Shown in pieces: positions 8,553 to 17,041 of a stretch of 64,000 bases of DNA. The DNA comes from Kumtagia yinganensis (GTDB taxonomy: Bacteria > Pseudomonadota > Alphaproteobacteria > Rhizobiales > Rhizobiaceae): contig NZ_JBEBMH010000013.1 of NCBI RefSeq assembly GCF_040081985.1, forward strand, positions 62,001 through 126,000. The letters run 5' to 3'. A program made the translations under genes and the position numbers. Every line of letters begins with the position of its first letter. Position 1 is the first letter of the stretch. Below the pieces are notes generated by a model, which saw only the letters and a program-made list of their open reading frames with translations, was not told the DNA's origin and made no database searches.

Positions 8553-8948
8553 TTAAGGCGAGTTCTGCGCCAGGGCCTTGTCGACGCAGGACATCAGCGA
8601 GGCCGCCTCGAAAGGCTTGCTCAGGAAACCGAAAGCGCCGGCGGCTTCGGCCCGCTTGCGCAGCCTCTCCTCGGGAAAAGCGGTGATGAAGATCATCGGA
8701 ACGGTGCAGCCCCGCGCTCGCAGGGCGCATTGCAGATCGATGCCGCTCATGCCGGGCATTTGCACATCGGTGATGAGGCAAGCCGTGCGGCAGACCATCG
8801 GCGATTCGAGGAACGCCTCCGCCGATGTGAAGGTTTTAGCCTCCAGTCCGTAGGATTGGATAAGGTTCTCCGTCGCGACGCGAACTTCGTCGTCGTCGTC
8901 GATAATCGTGATCGTCGGCACTTTCCGTACTTTCTTGTTTTTGCCCAT
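8553..8948 (-). CDS. Stand-alone receiver-domain response regulator
   Basis: A 131-residue single receiver domain with no output domain. The acidic pocket IIDDDDEV, phosphoacceptor Asp61 in LITDVQMPG, conserved Thr in MIFITAF and Lys in LSKPF are all present, so it should be phosphorylatable. It lies 88 bp downstream of the FixJ-like regulator and shares its strand and gene order with the sensor kinase. It may be a phosphate sink or a competitor for the same kinase. The start is uncertain: 8948 gives the most compact protein, 8990 is an alternative, and neither has a strong ribosome site. Confidence 0.85.
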   Translation of the reverse strand: MGKNKKVRKVPTITIIDDDDEVRVATENLIQSYGLEAKTFTSAEAFLESPMVCRTACLITDVQMPGMSGIDLQCALRARGCTVPMIFITAFPEERLRKRAEAAGAFGFLSKPFEAASLMSCVDKALAQNSP

Positions 8949-9036
8949 GCTTACGCACGGGTCCGGCCTGTTCAGCCGCAAACCCAGCATGGGGCAATTT
9001 GCACCGCCGCGAAACTTATACGGTGGTTTGCCCGCC

Positions 9037-9687
9037 TTATCCTTTGTGAATGCCGAGGCTCTCGGCCATGCGGACGAGGTCGGCCACGGAGCCGGCCTGC
9101 ATCTTGCGCATCATGTTGCCGCGATGGATTTTCACGGTGATTTCCGCGAGATCCATCTCGCCGGCGATCTGCTTGTTGAGCAGACCCTTCGTTACATATT
9201 TCATGACTTCGGACTCGCGCGGGGTCAGCGCTGCATGGCGCTCGCGCAGCAGGCCGGCCGACTGGCTTGCAGCCCGGCGCTCGCGGTCCCGCTCGATGGC
9301 CACCGCGACAGCGTCCAGCATATCCTGGTCGCGAAACGGCTTTGCCAGGAAATCGACCGCGCCGGCCTTCATGGCGCGCACCGACATCGGGATGTCGCCG
9401 TGGCCGGTCATGAAGACGATGGGCAAGTGCATCTCAAGCCTCGCGAGCTGGCCCTGGAAGTCGAGGCCACTGACGCCGGGCAGGCGTATGTCGAGCACCA
9501 GGCAGCTCGGCACGTCCGGCAGCTTCGCCCGCAGCAGTTCCGGCGCCGAACCAAACACCGAGACCTCCATCCCGACCGACTGGAACAGATTGGCCAGCGC
9601 GTCGCGCAGGTCGGCGTCGTCGTCGACAACGATGACCATCGAACGGACCGGCTCCTCGGCCTTGGGCGGTTTTGACGAACCGGGCAT
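9037..9687 (-). CDS. FixJ/NarL-family response regulator
   Basis: A 216-residue transcription regulator. The receiver domain has VVDDDADLR, phosphoacceptor Asp66 in LVLDIRLPG, Thr in FMTGHGD and Lys in LAKPF. It is followed by a LuxR-type helix-turn-helix (about residues 153-210, LTPRESEVMKYVTKGLLNKQIA). The TGHGDIPM and LAKPF signatures are the FixJ/TodT/StyR style. The start overlaps the stop of the upstream kinase by 1 bp (TGATG), so kinase and regulator are a coupled pair. The regulated genes are not known; the divergent AraC/EmrAB genes are candidates. Confidence 0.92.
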   Translation of the reverse strand: MPGSSKPPKAEEPVRSMVIVVDDDADLRDALANLFQSVGMEVSVFGSAPELLRAKLPDVPSCLVLDIRLPGVSGLDFQGQLARLEMHLPIVFMTGHGDIPMSVRAMKAGAVDFLAKPFRDQDMLDAVAVAIERDRERRAASQSAGLLRERHAALTPRESEVMKYVTKGLLNKQIAGEMDLAEITVKIHRGNMMRKMQAGSVADLVRMAESLGIHKG

Positions 9688-11123
9688 CAGGCATCTCCTG
9701 TGGCAGCATCAGGCAATCGCACGATGAAAGTGGCGCCGCCGCGCTCATTGGCCGATGCCGAGATCTGGCCATGGTGAGCCTCGACGATCGAGCGGCTGAT
9801 CGAAAGTCCCATGCCCATGCCATTGGCCTTGGTGCTGTAGAAGGCGTTGAACAGCTTGCCGGCTTTCTCCGCATCGAAACCGGCTCCGGAATCGGTCACC
9901 TCCAGTACGACATTCTGGCCGTTCTCGGCCATCTCGCGCCGCGTCGCAATGCGCAGCCGGCGCGGGCCTTCGACATCGTCCATGGCCTGCAGCGCATTCA
10001 TCACCAGGTTGATTATGACCTGCTGAAGCTGCACGCGGTCGCCCAGCACCGCCTGCAAGGCTGGATCGAACGACAGGTCGAGATCGACGCGCCTCTCCGC
10101 GATTTCGCGCTGCACCAGAAGCAGCGTATCGTCGACGGCTTCGTTCAGGTCGAGCGGCAGGTGCTCGGCTTCCGACCGCCGCGCCAAGGCGCGCAGTCGG
10201 GCAATCACGTCGCTGGCCCGCCTAGCGTTGGAGATCATCTTTTCCAGCGACATCCGCGCCGCGTCGATATTCGGCGGCTCGCGCGACAGCCAGCGCAGCC
10301 CCGCGTCGCCATTGGTGACGACCGCTGCCAGCGGCTGGTTGGTCTCATGGGCGATCGAGGCGGCAAGCTCGCCCAGCGTGGTGACTCGGGAAACATGCGA
10401 CAGCTCCGCCTGCGCCTTGTGGAGCGCGCTCTCCGCCTCGCGGCGCTCCGTGATGTCGCCGTTGGTCTCCATGGTCGCCGCCGGCCTGCCGTGCTGGTCG
10501 CGATGCAGCGACCAGCGGCTCAGCACCTTGAGTTCCGAACCGTCTCGGCGCGTGTGCGAAAGCTCGCCCTCCCAGCGCCCGGTCTCCAGAAGTTCGGCTT
10601 GCAGCCGCGCCAGTTCGATAGGGAACCTCGTCTTTAGAAATTCGGCCGCCTTGCGCCCGACCGCGTCCTCGGCCGGCCATCCATACAGCCGCTCGGAGCC
10701 GCGATTCCAGTAGGTGATGGTGTCCCCGGCGTCGCGCACGAAGATCGCATCATGGGTCAGGTCGAGCAGCGCCGCCTGATTCTTGAGCTGCAACATGGCT
10801 TCCTGGTTCTTCAGCGACAGCAGCGTCGTGACGATGATGGCACACAGGCTGATCGCGCAGCGGATCGCGGCATCGGTATCGAAGGTGTCGCTATGCCCGA
10901 ACAGGAAGGCGACGAGCGTGAAGACCACGCACAGCACCGAGACCGCGATCAGCCCGCGCCGGTCGAGCGAGGCGGCGCCAAGGATGATGACCAGCGCGTA
11001 GAGCACGGCGATTGCGATGCCGAGCGAGGTCAGCGCGTCTACGACGAAGATGGCGATCGTCAGCAGGATCGCCGCCACCCCCTTTGCGGTGGACTGAGTG
11101 TGCGCGGGCACATGGATAGGCAT
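9687..11123 (-). CDS. Membrane PAS sensor histidine kinase (FixL-like)
   Basis: A 478-residue sensor kinase. The N-terminus carries three to four membrane helices (IAIFVVDALTSLGIAIAVLY, then AVSVLCVVFTLVAFLFG and AISLCAIIVTTLLSL). A PAS domain follows (about residues 118-230). The HisKA helix has His259 in SIAHETNQPLAAVV, and the ATPase domain has N box INLVMNALQAMD, G1 DSGAGF and G2 GMGMGLSIS. No heme-type FixL His is evident, so the signal is unknown. The start at 11123 is chosen for the AGGAA site upstream; a start at 11186 would add 21 residues. It is coupled to the FixJ-like regulator downstream. Confidence 0.9.
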   Translation of the reverse strand: MPIHVPAHTQSTAKGVAAILLTIAIFVVDALTSLGIAIAVLYALVIILGAASLDRRGLIAVSVLCVVFTLVAFLFGHSDTFDTDAAIRCAISLCAIIVTTLLSLKNQEAMLQLKNQAALLDLTHDAIFVRDAGDTITYWNRGSERLYGWPAEDAVGRKAAEFLKTRFPIELARLQAELLETGRWEGELSHTRRDGSELKVLSRWSLHRDQHGRPAATMETNGDITERREAESALHKAQAELSHVSRVTTLGELAASIAHETNQPLAAVVTNGDAGLRWLSREPPNIDAARMSLEKMISNARRASDVIARLRALARRSEAEHLPLDLNEAVDDTLLLVQREIAERRVDLDLSFDPALQAVLGDRVQLQQVIINLVMNALQAMDDVEGPRRLRIATRREMAENGQNVVLEVTDSGAGFDAEKAGKLFNAFYSTKANGMGMGLSISRSIVEAHHGQISASANERGGATFIVRLPDAATGDA

Positions 11124-11576
11124 GCGGCTTTTCCTGCGTTTCCCCTCTAACAAACGCAATATCATCAGATCTCGCAAGGCGGCCACAGGCGGTCACTCCC
11201 TTTCCGGGATCGGGATCGTTCACAACGTCGATCGGCGACCCGGCGAATTCGCCTCGGCCCGCTTTCATCGCGTTCGGCCTGCTTTTTCGATGCCCGCCGC
11301 GAAACGTCTTTCGCGAAGGCACGCCCACCCGGATACCGCCCGCCATGAGCCTAGGCAGAGCCGCGATCATACCAAGGTTTGGGGTGCTCCAACCCATCAG
11401 ATGGGCCGCGAAACCCCGGTATAATTGAGCAATTCGCCCCCGGAAATATCTTGAGTCTGCAATCGCCGGTGTTTCCGGACAGGGTTCACAGAGGAAGCCA
11501 AACCGCCTTCCCCCCGAAAACCCACCGGTCGGAAATCCCAGGAGTTTCGTCTCAGGATCATTGAGGGAGATCGGAC
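11124..11576. promoter_or_regulatory. Divergent intergenic region with an imperfect inverted repeat
   Basis: 453 bp without a gene separate the FixL-like kinase (leftward) from the AraC gene (rightward). An imperfect inverted repeat with 9-base arms (GGTTTGGGG / CTCCAACCC, 7 of 9 pairs matching, 2-bp spacer) lies at 11376-11395. It could be an operator for the FixJ-like or AraC regulator. No other structure was recognised; promoters for both directions must lie here. Confidence 0.4.
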
Positions 11577-12293
11577 ATGCCCATCAGCTCATTCACCAGC
11601 GCCTCGACCGGTTCCATCCATTCCGCTCCGGCCGGCCTGCTCGCCGCGAATGCCCACATGAACGATGTGCCGTCCGCGCCCCGCAATTCCCGGGCCACCG
11701 TGAAGGTCGGCCTTCCGCATATGGGTGTCGTCCTGTCGCTTTCAGCCGATACGGCGGATAGCGGCGGCCTCGACTTCGACATGCCCGCGACGTCCGAAGC
11801 CCTGGCATCCGATCCGGTCATGCAGCGTCTGTTCGACCAACTCGGCCACTCCGGCAGCGAAGACAGCAACGATGACGGCGCCTATGCCGACGCCATCCGC
11901 GTGGCGCTTGCCGCCCGCTGGCTCAAGCTGCGTTCAAACGAACAGTCCGAATCCACCGAGGCCCTGCAGAAGTGGCGGCTGAAGCGCGTGCTCGCCCATA
12001 TCGACGAGAACCTCGGCGAGGCCGTCTCGCTGGCCGATCTGGCGCGCGCCGCCGGCCTCAGCCGTATGTATTTCGCGGCCCGCTTCCGCGCCGCGACGGG
12101 CCTGCGCCCGCACGACTACCTCCTGCAGCGCCGGATCGAGCGGGCCAAGGAACTGCTGTCACGGACCGAGGAGACGCTGGTCAACATCGCGCTCGATGTC
12201 GGTTTCCAGACGCAGGCCCACTTCACCACCGTCTTCAAGAAATTCGCCGGCAGCACGCCGGGTCGCTGGCGCGCGGACAACCGCTTCGCCTGA
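11577..12293 (+). CDS. AraC-family transcription regulator
   Basis: A 238-residue regulator. The C-terminal half (about residues 130-235) is the AraC/XylS double helix-turn-helix: LADLARAAGLSRMYFAARF and later LVNIALDVGFQTQAHFTTVFKKFAGSTPGRW. The N-terminal 120 residues show no clear cupin or other ligand domain and are rich in Ala/Ser/Asp. A GAGGGAGA ribosome site precedes the ATG. It lies 60 bp upstream of the emrA/emrB pair on the same strand, so it is the likely local regulator of that efflux pump. The inducer is unknown. Confidence 0.9.
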   Translation: MPISSFTSASTGSIHSAPAGLLAANAHMNDVPSAPRNSRATVKVGLPHMGVVLSLSADTADSGGLDFDMPATSEALASDPVMQRLFDQLGHSGSEDSNDDGAYADAIRVALAARWLKLRSNEQSESTEALQKWRLKRVLAHIDENLGEAVSLADLARAAGLSRMYFAARFRAATGLRPHDYLLQRRIERAKELLSRTEETLVNIALDVGFQTQAHFTTVFKKFAGSTPGRWRADNRFA

Positions 12294-12353
12294 GCGCCAC
12301 GTTTCGACGCCGGCAGTCGCGCCCACGCATTCGCCAATCGATGGGGAAATCTC

Positions 12354-13505
12354 ATGAACGTTGTCGTCCACCCTGCGAGCCTCAAGGCGGGCACCGTTGC
12401 GCTCGCGCCTTCTCAGCCCGTGCAAGCCCCTCCTCCGCCCGTGCAAGCGCCGCCGCGACATTTGCGGCGCGTCCTGCTCGGCGCGGCCGTGGTGCTGGCG
12501 CTATGCGCCGTTGCCTATGCGGGCGAGCAATACTGGACGGTCTGGCGTTTCCAGGAATCGACCGACGACGCCTATGTCCAGGCGGACGTCGTCACCATCG
12601 CCCCGAAGGTCACCGGTTATCTCGCCACCGTTTCGGTCGCCGACAACCAGCCGGTAAGGGCCGGCGACGTGCTGGCGGTGATCGACCAGCGCGACTACCA
12701 GGCGGCCGTCGACCAGGCCAAGGCCGATGTCGCCGTGGCGCAGGCGGCGATCGCCAGCACAAAGGCTGAACTCGACGAGCAGAACGCGCTGATCGACGAG
12801 GCGAACGCCACGATCAAGGCCGACGAGGCGACGGCCGTCTACGCCGAACAGAACAACCAGCGCTTCGGCACGCTCGCCAAGACCGGATACGGAACAGTGC
12901 AGGACGCCCAGCAGGCCGCTTCGCAGATCGCTTCCGCCAACGCCGTCGTGACCAAGGACAAGGCGGCGCTGCAAGCCGCGCAGACCGAGATCGAGACCCT
13001 CAACGCCCAACTCGCCGAAGCCAATGCCACGCTCCGGCACAATCAGGCGGTGCTCGACCAGGCCGAGCTCAATCTTGGCTACACGGTGCTGCGCGCCCCG
13101 GTCGACGGCGTCGTCGGCATGCGCCAGTTGCGGGTCGGGCTCTACGTGCAGCCGGGCATGCAATTGCTGGCCGTAGTACCGCTCGCCCAGACCTACATCG
13201 TCGCCAACTACAAGGAGACCCAGCTCGCCGACGTCGCGCCGGGCCAGCCGGTCAGCATCGACGTCGACACTTTCGATGGCGTCTCCGTGCGCGGCAACGT
13301 CGACAGCGTCGCCCCGGCCAGCGGCCAGGAATTCGCCCTGCTGCCGCCGGATAACGCCACCGGCAATTTCACCAAGATCGTCCAGCGCATACCGGTGAAG
13401 ATCGCCATCGACCGCACCGACCCGCTGGCCGGCCGGCTGCTGCCCGGCATGTCGGTGACCGCGACGATCGACTTCAAGCCGCCCGTCGAGACCGCCTCGA
13501 GATAG
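12354..13505 (+). CDS. emrA: HlyD/EmrA-family membrane fusion protein
   Basis: A 383-residue periplasmic adaptor of a tripartite efflux pump. A cytoplasmic Pro-rich N-terminus is followed by one membrane helix (LLGAAVVLALCAVAYAG), the EmrA motif STDDAYVQADVVTIAPKVTG and a lipoyl-like half. An Ala/Gln/Glu-rich alpha-helical hairpin (about residues 125-225) follows, then the second lipoyl half (LGYTVLRAPVDGVVG) and a beta-barrel. The gene ends 14 bp before the MFS pump gene. The substrate is probably a hydrophobic toxic compound, by family analogy only. Confidence 0.9.
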   Translation: MNVVVHPASLKAGTVALAPSQPVQAPPPPVQAPPRHLRRVLLGAAVVLALCAVAYAGEQYWTVWRFQESTDDAYVQADVVTIAPKVTGYLATVSVADNQPVRAGDVLAVIDQRDYQAAVDQAKADVAVAQAAIASTKAELDEQNALIDEANATIKADEATAVYAEQNNQRFGTLAKTGYGTVQDAQQAASQIASANAVVTKDKAALQAAQTEIETLNAQLAEANATLRHNQAVLDQAELNLGYTVLRAPVDGVVGMRQLRVGLYVQPGMQLLAVVPLAQTYIVANYKETQLADVAPGQPVSIDVDTFDGVSVRGNVDSVAPASGQEFALLPPDNATGNFTKIVQRIPVKIAIDRTDPLAGRLLPGMSVTATIDFKPPVETASR

Positions 13506-13519
13506 TCCGGAGTTCGGCC

Positions 13520-15085
13520 ATGGCCGACATCACCTATGCGGCCGCGTCTCCTGCCCAGGAGGGCGCCAGCCTGCGGGCCTGGATTTCCGTGTTCGGCTGC
13601 ATGGTCGGCGCACTGATCGCGGTGCTCGACATCCAGATCACCAATTCCTCGCTTCCGGAGATCGAGGGCGGCATCGGCACCGGCGCCGACAACGGCACAT
13701 GGATATCCACCTCCTACCTGATCGGCGAGATCATCATGATCCCGCTGACCGACTATCTCAGCCGGGTCTTCACCTTCCGCCGCTTCCTGATCGGCAATGT
13801 CATCCTGTTCCTGATCTTCTCCATCGCCTGCGCCTTCGCTGAAAACCTCAACCAGATGATCGTGCTGCGTGGCCTGCAAGGGTTCAGCGGCGGCGTGATG
13901 ATCCCGATGGCCTTCACCCGGGTGCTGACGACGCTGCCGCCGCGCCAGCAGCCGATGGGGCTTGCCGCCTTCGCGCTCACCGCGACCTTCGGCCCGTCCA
14001 TCGGCCCGACCATCGGCGGCTTCCTCACCGAGAATTATGGCTGGCAATACATCTTCTTCGTCAACATCGTGCCCGGAGCGCTGATGCTCGGCCTCCTCTA
14101 TCCCACCCTCGAACGGGCGAAGATGAACCTCGCCTTGCTCAGGGAAGGCGACTGGTGGGGCATCGCCTTCATGGTGGTCGGCCTCGCCTGCCTGCAGACC
14201 GTGCTCGACGAAGGCAACAAGGACGACTGGTTCGGCTCGCCGCTGATCGTCAGACTGTCGATCATAGCGGCCGTCGCCCTGTCGATCTTCGTGGCCATCG
14301 AGCTGACGGTCGAGAAGCCGGCCGTGCGGTTGCGCCTTCTCGCCCACCGCAATTTTGCGCTTGGCACCATCGCCAACGTGACCGTCGGCTTCGCGCTGTT
14401 CGGCTCGGTCTACGTGCTGCCCGCCTATCTCGACCAGGTCCAGGGCTACAATGCGGAGCAGATCGGTCTCGTGCTGGCCTGGGCCGGCCTGCCGCAACTG
14501 CTCATCATCCCGTTCGTGCCGCTGCTGCAGAAGCGTTTCGATGCCCGCCTCATCGTCTGCACCGGGCTCGTGATCTTCGCGACCAGCTTCTTCCTGAACA
14601 CGCATCTCAGCTTCGACAATGGCGGAGACCAGTTCATGACCACCAACATCGTGCGCGCGTTCGGCCAGGCCGTCGTGCTCGCTCCGCTGGCGGGCATAAC
14701 GACGGCCGGCATTCCGAAGGAACTGTCGGGCGCGGCCGCGGGCCTCTTCAACATGATGCGCACCCTAGGCGGCGCGGTCGGCACGGCGGTGCTCGCCACG
14801 ATCATCACCAAGCGCGAGCAGTTCCATTCCAACATCATCGGCCAGTCGGTCACGCCCTATGGCGAGAACGTCCAGCAATTCCTGTCCAGGCTGCAGGCCT
14901 ATTTCCTGTCGCACGGCATTTCCGACCAGAACCTCGCGCACCATCAGGCCGAGATCCTGCTCGGCAAGCTCGTCGCGCAGCAATCGCTGATCATGGCCTT
15001 TTCGGACACGTTCTTCATCATGGGCCTGGTGCTGCTGGTGGCCGCCGTGGCCGTGGTTCTGACACGCAAGCGGCCGGCTACATGA
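13520..15085 (+). CDS. emrB: EmrB/QacA-type (DHA2) MFS multidrug transporter
   Basis: A 521-residue inner-membrane proton antiporter with about 14 predicted membrane helices. Family features include LDIQITNSSLPEIEGGIG in the first helix region and TFGPSIGPTIGGFLTENYGW (motif C, helix 5). A long periplasmic loop precedes the last helix (YGENVQQFLSRLQAYFLSHG). The short gap to emrA implies co-transcription. With EmrA and an outer-membrane channel encoded elsewhere it would export toxic compounds directly out of the cell. Confidence 0.92.
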   Translation: MADITYAAASPAQEGASLRAWISVFGCMVGALIAVLDIQITNSSLPEIEGGIGTGADNGTWISTSYLIGEIIMIPLTDYLSRVFTFRRFLIGNVILFLIFSIACAFAENLNQMIVLRGLQGFSGGVMIPMAFTRVLTTLPPRQQPMGLAAFALTATFGPSIGPTIGGFLTENYGWQYIFFVNIVPGALMLGLLYPTLERAKMNLALLREGDWWGIAFMVVGLACLQTVLDEGNKDDWFGSPLIVRLSIIAAVALSIFVAIELTVEKPAVRLRLLAHRNFALGTIANVTVGFALFGSVYVLPAYLDQVQGYNAEQIGLVLAWAGLPQLLIIPFVPLLQKRFDARLIVCTGLVIFATSFFLNTHLSFDNGGDQFMTTNIVRAFGQAVVLAPLAGITTAGIPKELSGAAAGLFNMMRTLGGAVGTAVLATIITKREQFHSNIIGQSVTPYGENVQQFLSRLQAYFLSHGISDQNLAHHQAEILLGKLVAQQSLIMAFSDTFFIMGLVLLVAAVAVVLTRKRPAT

Positions 15086-15109
15086 CGGCGGGCGCACAAT
15101 GTCCCAAAG

Positions 15110-15328
15110 TCACCAGTCGGGATCCCGGCCATCCAGATCATCGTCGGAAGCGACCTGCGGCCGGCGACGGTGAATCGTATAGGGCTCCACATAGGCCATG
15201 TTGATTGCATCGCCGAGCAGACCGAACATGGCGGCCAGCGATGCTCCAATTTTGAGCATCGGAATTTTCAGTCGCTGCAAGTCAGGGCGGCGGATGACGA
15301 TCGGGGCGATACCAGGGATATCGGTCAT
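15110..15328 (-). CDS. Small hypothetical membrane-associated protein
   Basis: A 72-residue protein of unknown function, chosen to start at 15328 because a perfect AGGAGG lies just upstream (reverse strand). It begins MTDIPGIAPIVIRRPD, has one moderately hydrophobic segment (LKIGASLAAMFGLLGDAIN) that could span or sit on the membrane, and ends with an acidic tail (DDDLDGRDPDW). It is convergent with emrB and divergent from the winged-helix/TPR regulator, with the CCTGAA repeats in the shared gap, so it may be a target of that regulator. Confidence 0.6.
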   Translation of the reverse strand: MTDIPGIAPIVIRRPDLQRLKIPMLKIGASLAAMFGLLGDAINMAYVEPYTIHRRRPQVASDDDLDGRDPDW

Positions 15329-15386
15329 GGTGTCCTCCTGTGGCCCCGAGAGTGACACCGCTTTCCGGTCAGGTCCTTGGCTAGAA

Positions 15387-15414
15387 CCTGAAGAGACCTG
15401 AAACACTCCTGAAG
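15387..15414 (+). promoter_or_regulatory. Three CCTGAAR direct repeats, candidate winged-helix operator
   Basis: CCTGAAG at 15387, CCTGAAA at 15397 and CCTGAAG at 15408 form a direct-repeat array with 10-11 bp spacing, so all copies face the same side of the helix. An inverted copy (TCAGGTT) lies at 15422-15428. OmpR-type winged-helix proteins bind such tandem repeats, and one is encoded 56 bp downstream. The array lies between divergent genes and could control both. Confidence 0.55.
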
Positions 15415-15469
15415 TTCGCCATCAGGTTCATCTTGGATTATCTTGTCCGCGAGGGTGGATTCTTGGCCA

Positions 15470-16963
15470 ATGGACCTGGAATTTGGAGACTATCGCCTGA
15501 AACGCGCCGAACGGCTGCTGCTGGGGCCGAACGGGCCGCTGGAGCTTTCGGCGCGTTCCTTCGACATCCTCGCCCTGTTGCTCGACAGGCCCGACGAAGT
15601 GATTGGCAAGACCGAACTTTTCGATGCGGTCTGGCCCGGCGTGGTGGTCGAGGAAAACACGCTGCAGGTCCACATTTCGGCGCTGCGAAAACTGCTGCCC
15701 GCCGAGATGATCGCGACCGTGCATGGCCGCGGCTACAGATATGCCGGTCCCAGGCCCTTCATGGCTACGGCGGAGGCTACGGCACCGATGAGGCCGTCCA
15801 TCGCCATACTTGCCTTCGACAATATGAGCGGCGACCCGGAGCAGGACTATTTCAGCGACGGCATCACCGAGGACATCATCGCCGAGCTTGGCAAGTACAA
15901 GGAGTTTTTGGTCATTGCGCGCAACTCCTCGTTCCAGTTCCGCGGCAAGGCGCATGACCTTTCAGAGGTGGCAAGCAAGCTTGGCGTCCAATACGTCGTG
16001 GAAGGCAGTGTGCGCAAGATCGGCAACCGGGTGCGGATCACCGTGCAGCTAACCGATGCGTCGTCGATGGCGCATATCTGGGGCGAACACTACGACCGGG
16101 AACTCGACGATATCTTCGCCATCCAGGACGAAATCACCCGGATGATTGCGGCGCGTCTCGCCCGGCAGGCCAGAACCGCGATTGCGTCGCGCGCCAGGGC
16201 CCGGCCGACCGACAATATGTCGGCCTATGACTTTTACCTGCGGGCGCTGCAACTGGCAGCCACCTATGACTACGACACGGTGCGCGAAGCTGAACCCTTT
16301 CTGCGCCAGGCGGTAAAACTCGACCCGCGGTTTGCTGCTGCCCACGCCTTGCTCAGCTTTGTGGAGACCCTCAAGTTCTTCTGGATCTTTTACAATCCCG
16401 ACCTTTTACGCCCCGGACTGGAGATGGCGAAAACCGCGTTGCAGCTTGACCCCGACGAGGCGTACGGCCATCTCGCGACCGGCTTTGCTCTCTTGTACCT
16501 GCGCCAATTCAGACAGGCTGAAATCAGTCTTGACCGTGCGGTTGCCCTGAACCCGAACGACCCGCTCATTCTGAGCATCCGTGCGCTTTTCCTCAATTAC
16601 ACGGGCAGGCAGGAGGAAGGACTCGGCGAAATAGCCGAAGCCCAGCGCCGCGACCCATATGCCGTGGGATGGTATGAAGACTTTCGCGGCATCCTGCTGA
16701 CGACGGCTGGGCGCTATCGCGACGCAATTGGCTGCTACGCGAAAATGGCTGATGTACCGCGGTGGTCGCTCGTCCGTCTTGTCGTCTGCCATTCCGAACT
16801 CGGCGAAATCAGGCAAGCGCGGGACACCCTGGCAAAAGTCAAGGCACATTATCCCGGGCTACGCCTTGACGAGATCGTCGATGCGGAAGTGGACTTCTAT
16901 GAGGATCCCGCCGTATGCATGCGTTACCGCGCGATCCTGCGGCGCGTCGACGGCCAGGAATAA
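15470..16963 (+). CDS. Winged-helix (CadC/OmpR-type) regulator with TolB-like and TPR domains
   Basis: A 497-residue protein. Residues 1-100 are an OmpR/CadC-type winged helix (RSFDILALLLDRPDEVIGK, then HISALRKLLP and GRGYRYAG). Residues about 112-235 are the TolB-like/adenylate-cyclase-associated domain (SIAILAFDNMSGDPEQDYF). The rest is tetratricopeptide-like repeats (for example LDRAVALNPNDPLILSIRAL). There is no membrane helix and no receiver domain, so it is not phosphorylation-controlled in the usual way. The ATG at 15470 gives the exact winged-helix N-terminus; a TTG at 15443 is possible. The repeats just upstream suggest autoregulation. Confidence 0.85.
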   Translation: MDLEFGDYRLKRAERLLLGPNGPLELSARSFDILALLLDRPDEVIGKTELFDAVWPGVVVEENTLQVHISALRKLLPAEMIATVHGRGYRYAGPRPFMATAEATAPMRPSIAILAFDNMSGDPEQDYFSDGITEDIIAELGKYKEFLVIARNSSFQFRGKAHDLSEVASKLGVQYVVEGSVRKIGNRVRITVQLTDASSMAHIWGEHYDRELDDIFAIQDEITRMIAARLARQARTAIASRARARPTDNMSAYDFYLRALQLAATYDYDTVREAEPFLRQAVKLDPRFAAAHALLSFVETLKFFWIFYNPDLLRPGLEMAKTALQLDPDEAYGHLATGFALLYLRQFRQAEISLDRAVALNPNDPLILSIRALFLNYTGRQEEGLGEIAEAQRRDPYAVGWYEDFRGILLTTAGRYRDAIGCYAKMADVPRWSLVRLVVCHSELGEIRQARDTLAKVKAHYPGLRLDEIVDAEVDFYEDPAVCMRYRAILRRVDGQE

Positions 16964-17041
16964 GGTCGCTGGCTGTGGTCCACCGCGAACCCCAGCGACC
17001 CGCGGAGCAGCAAGTCGGCGACATTTTTGAAACTTGGGCCT

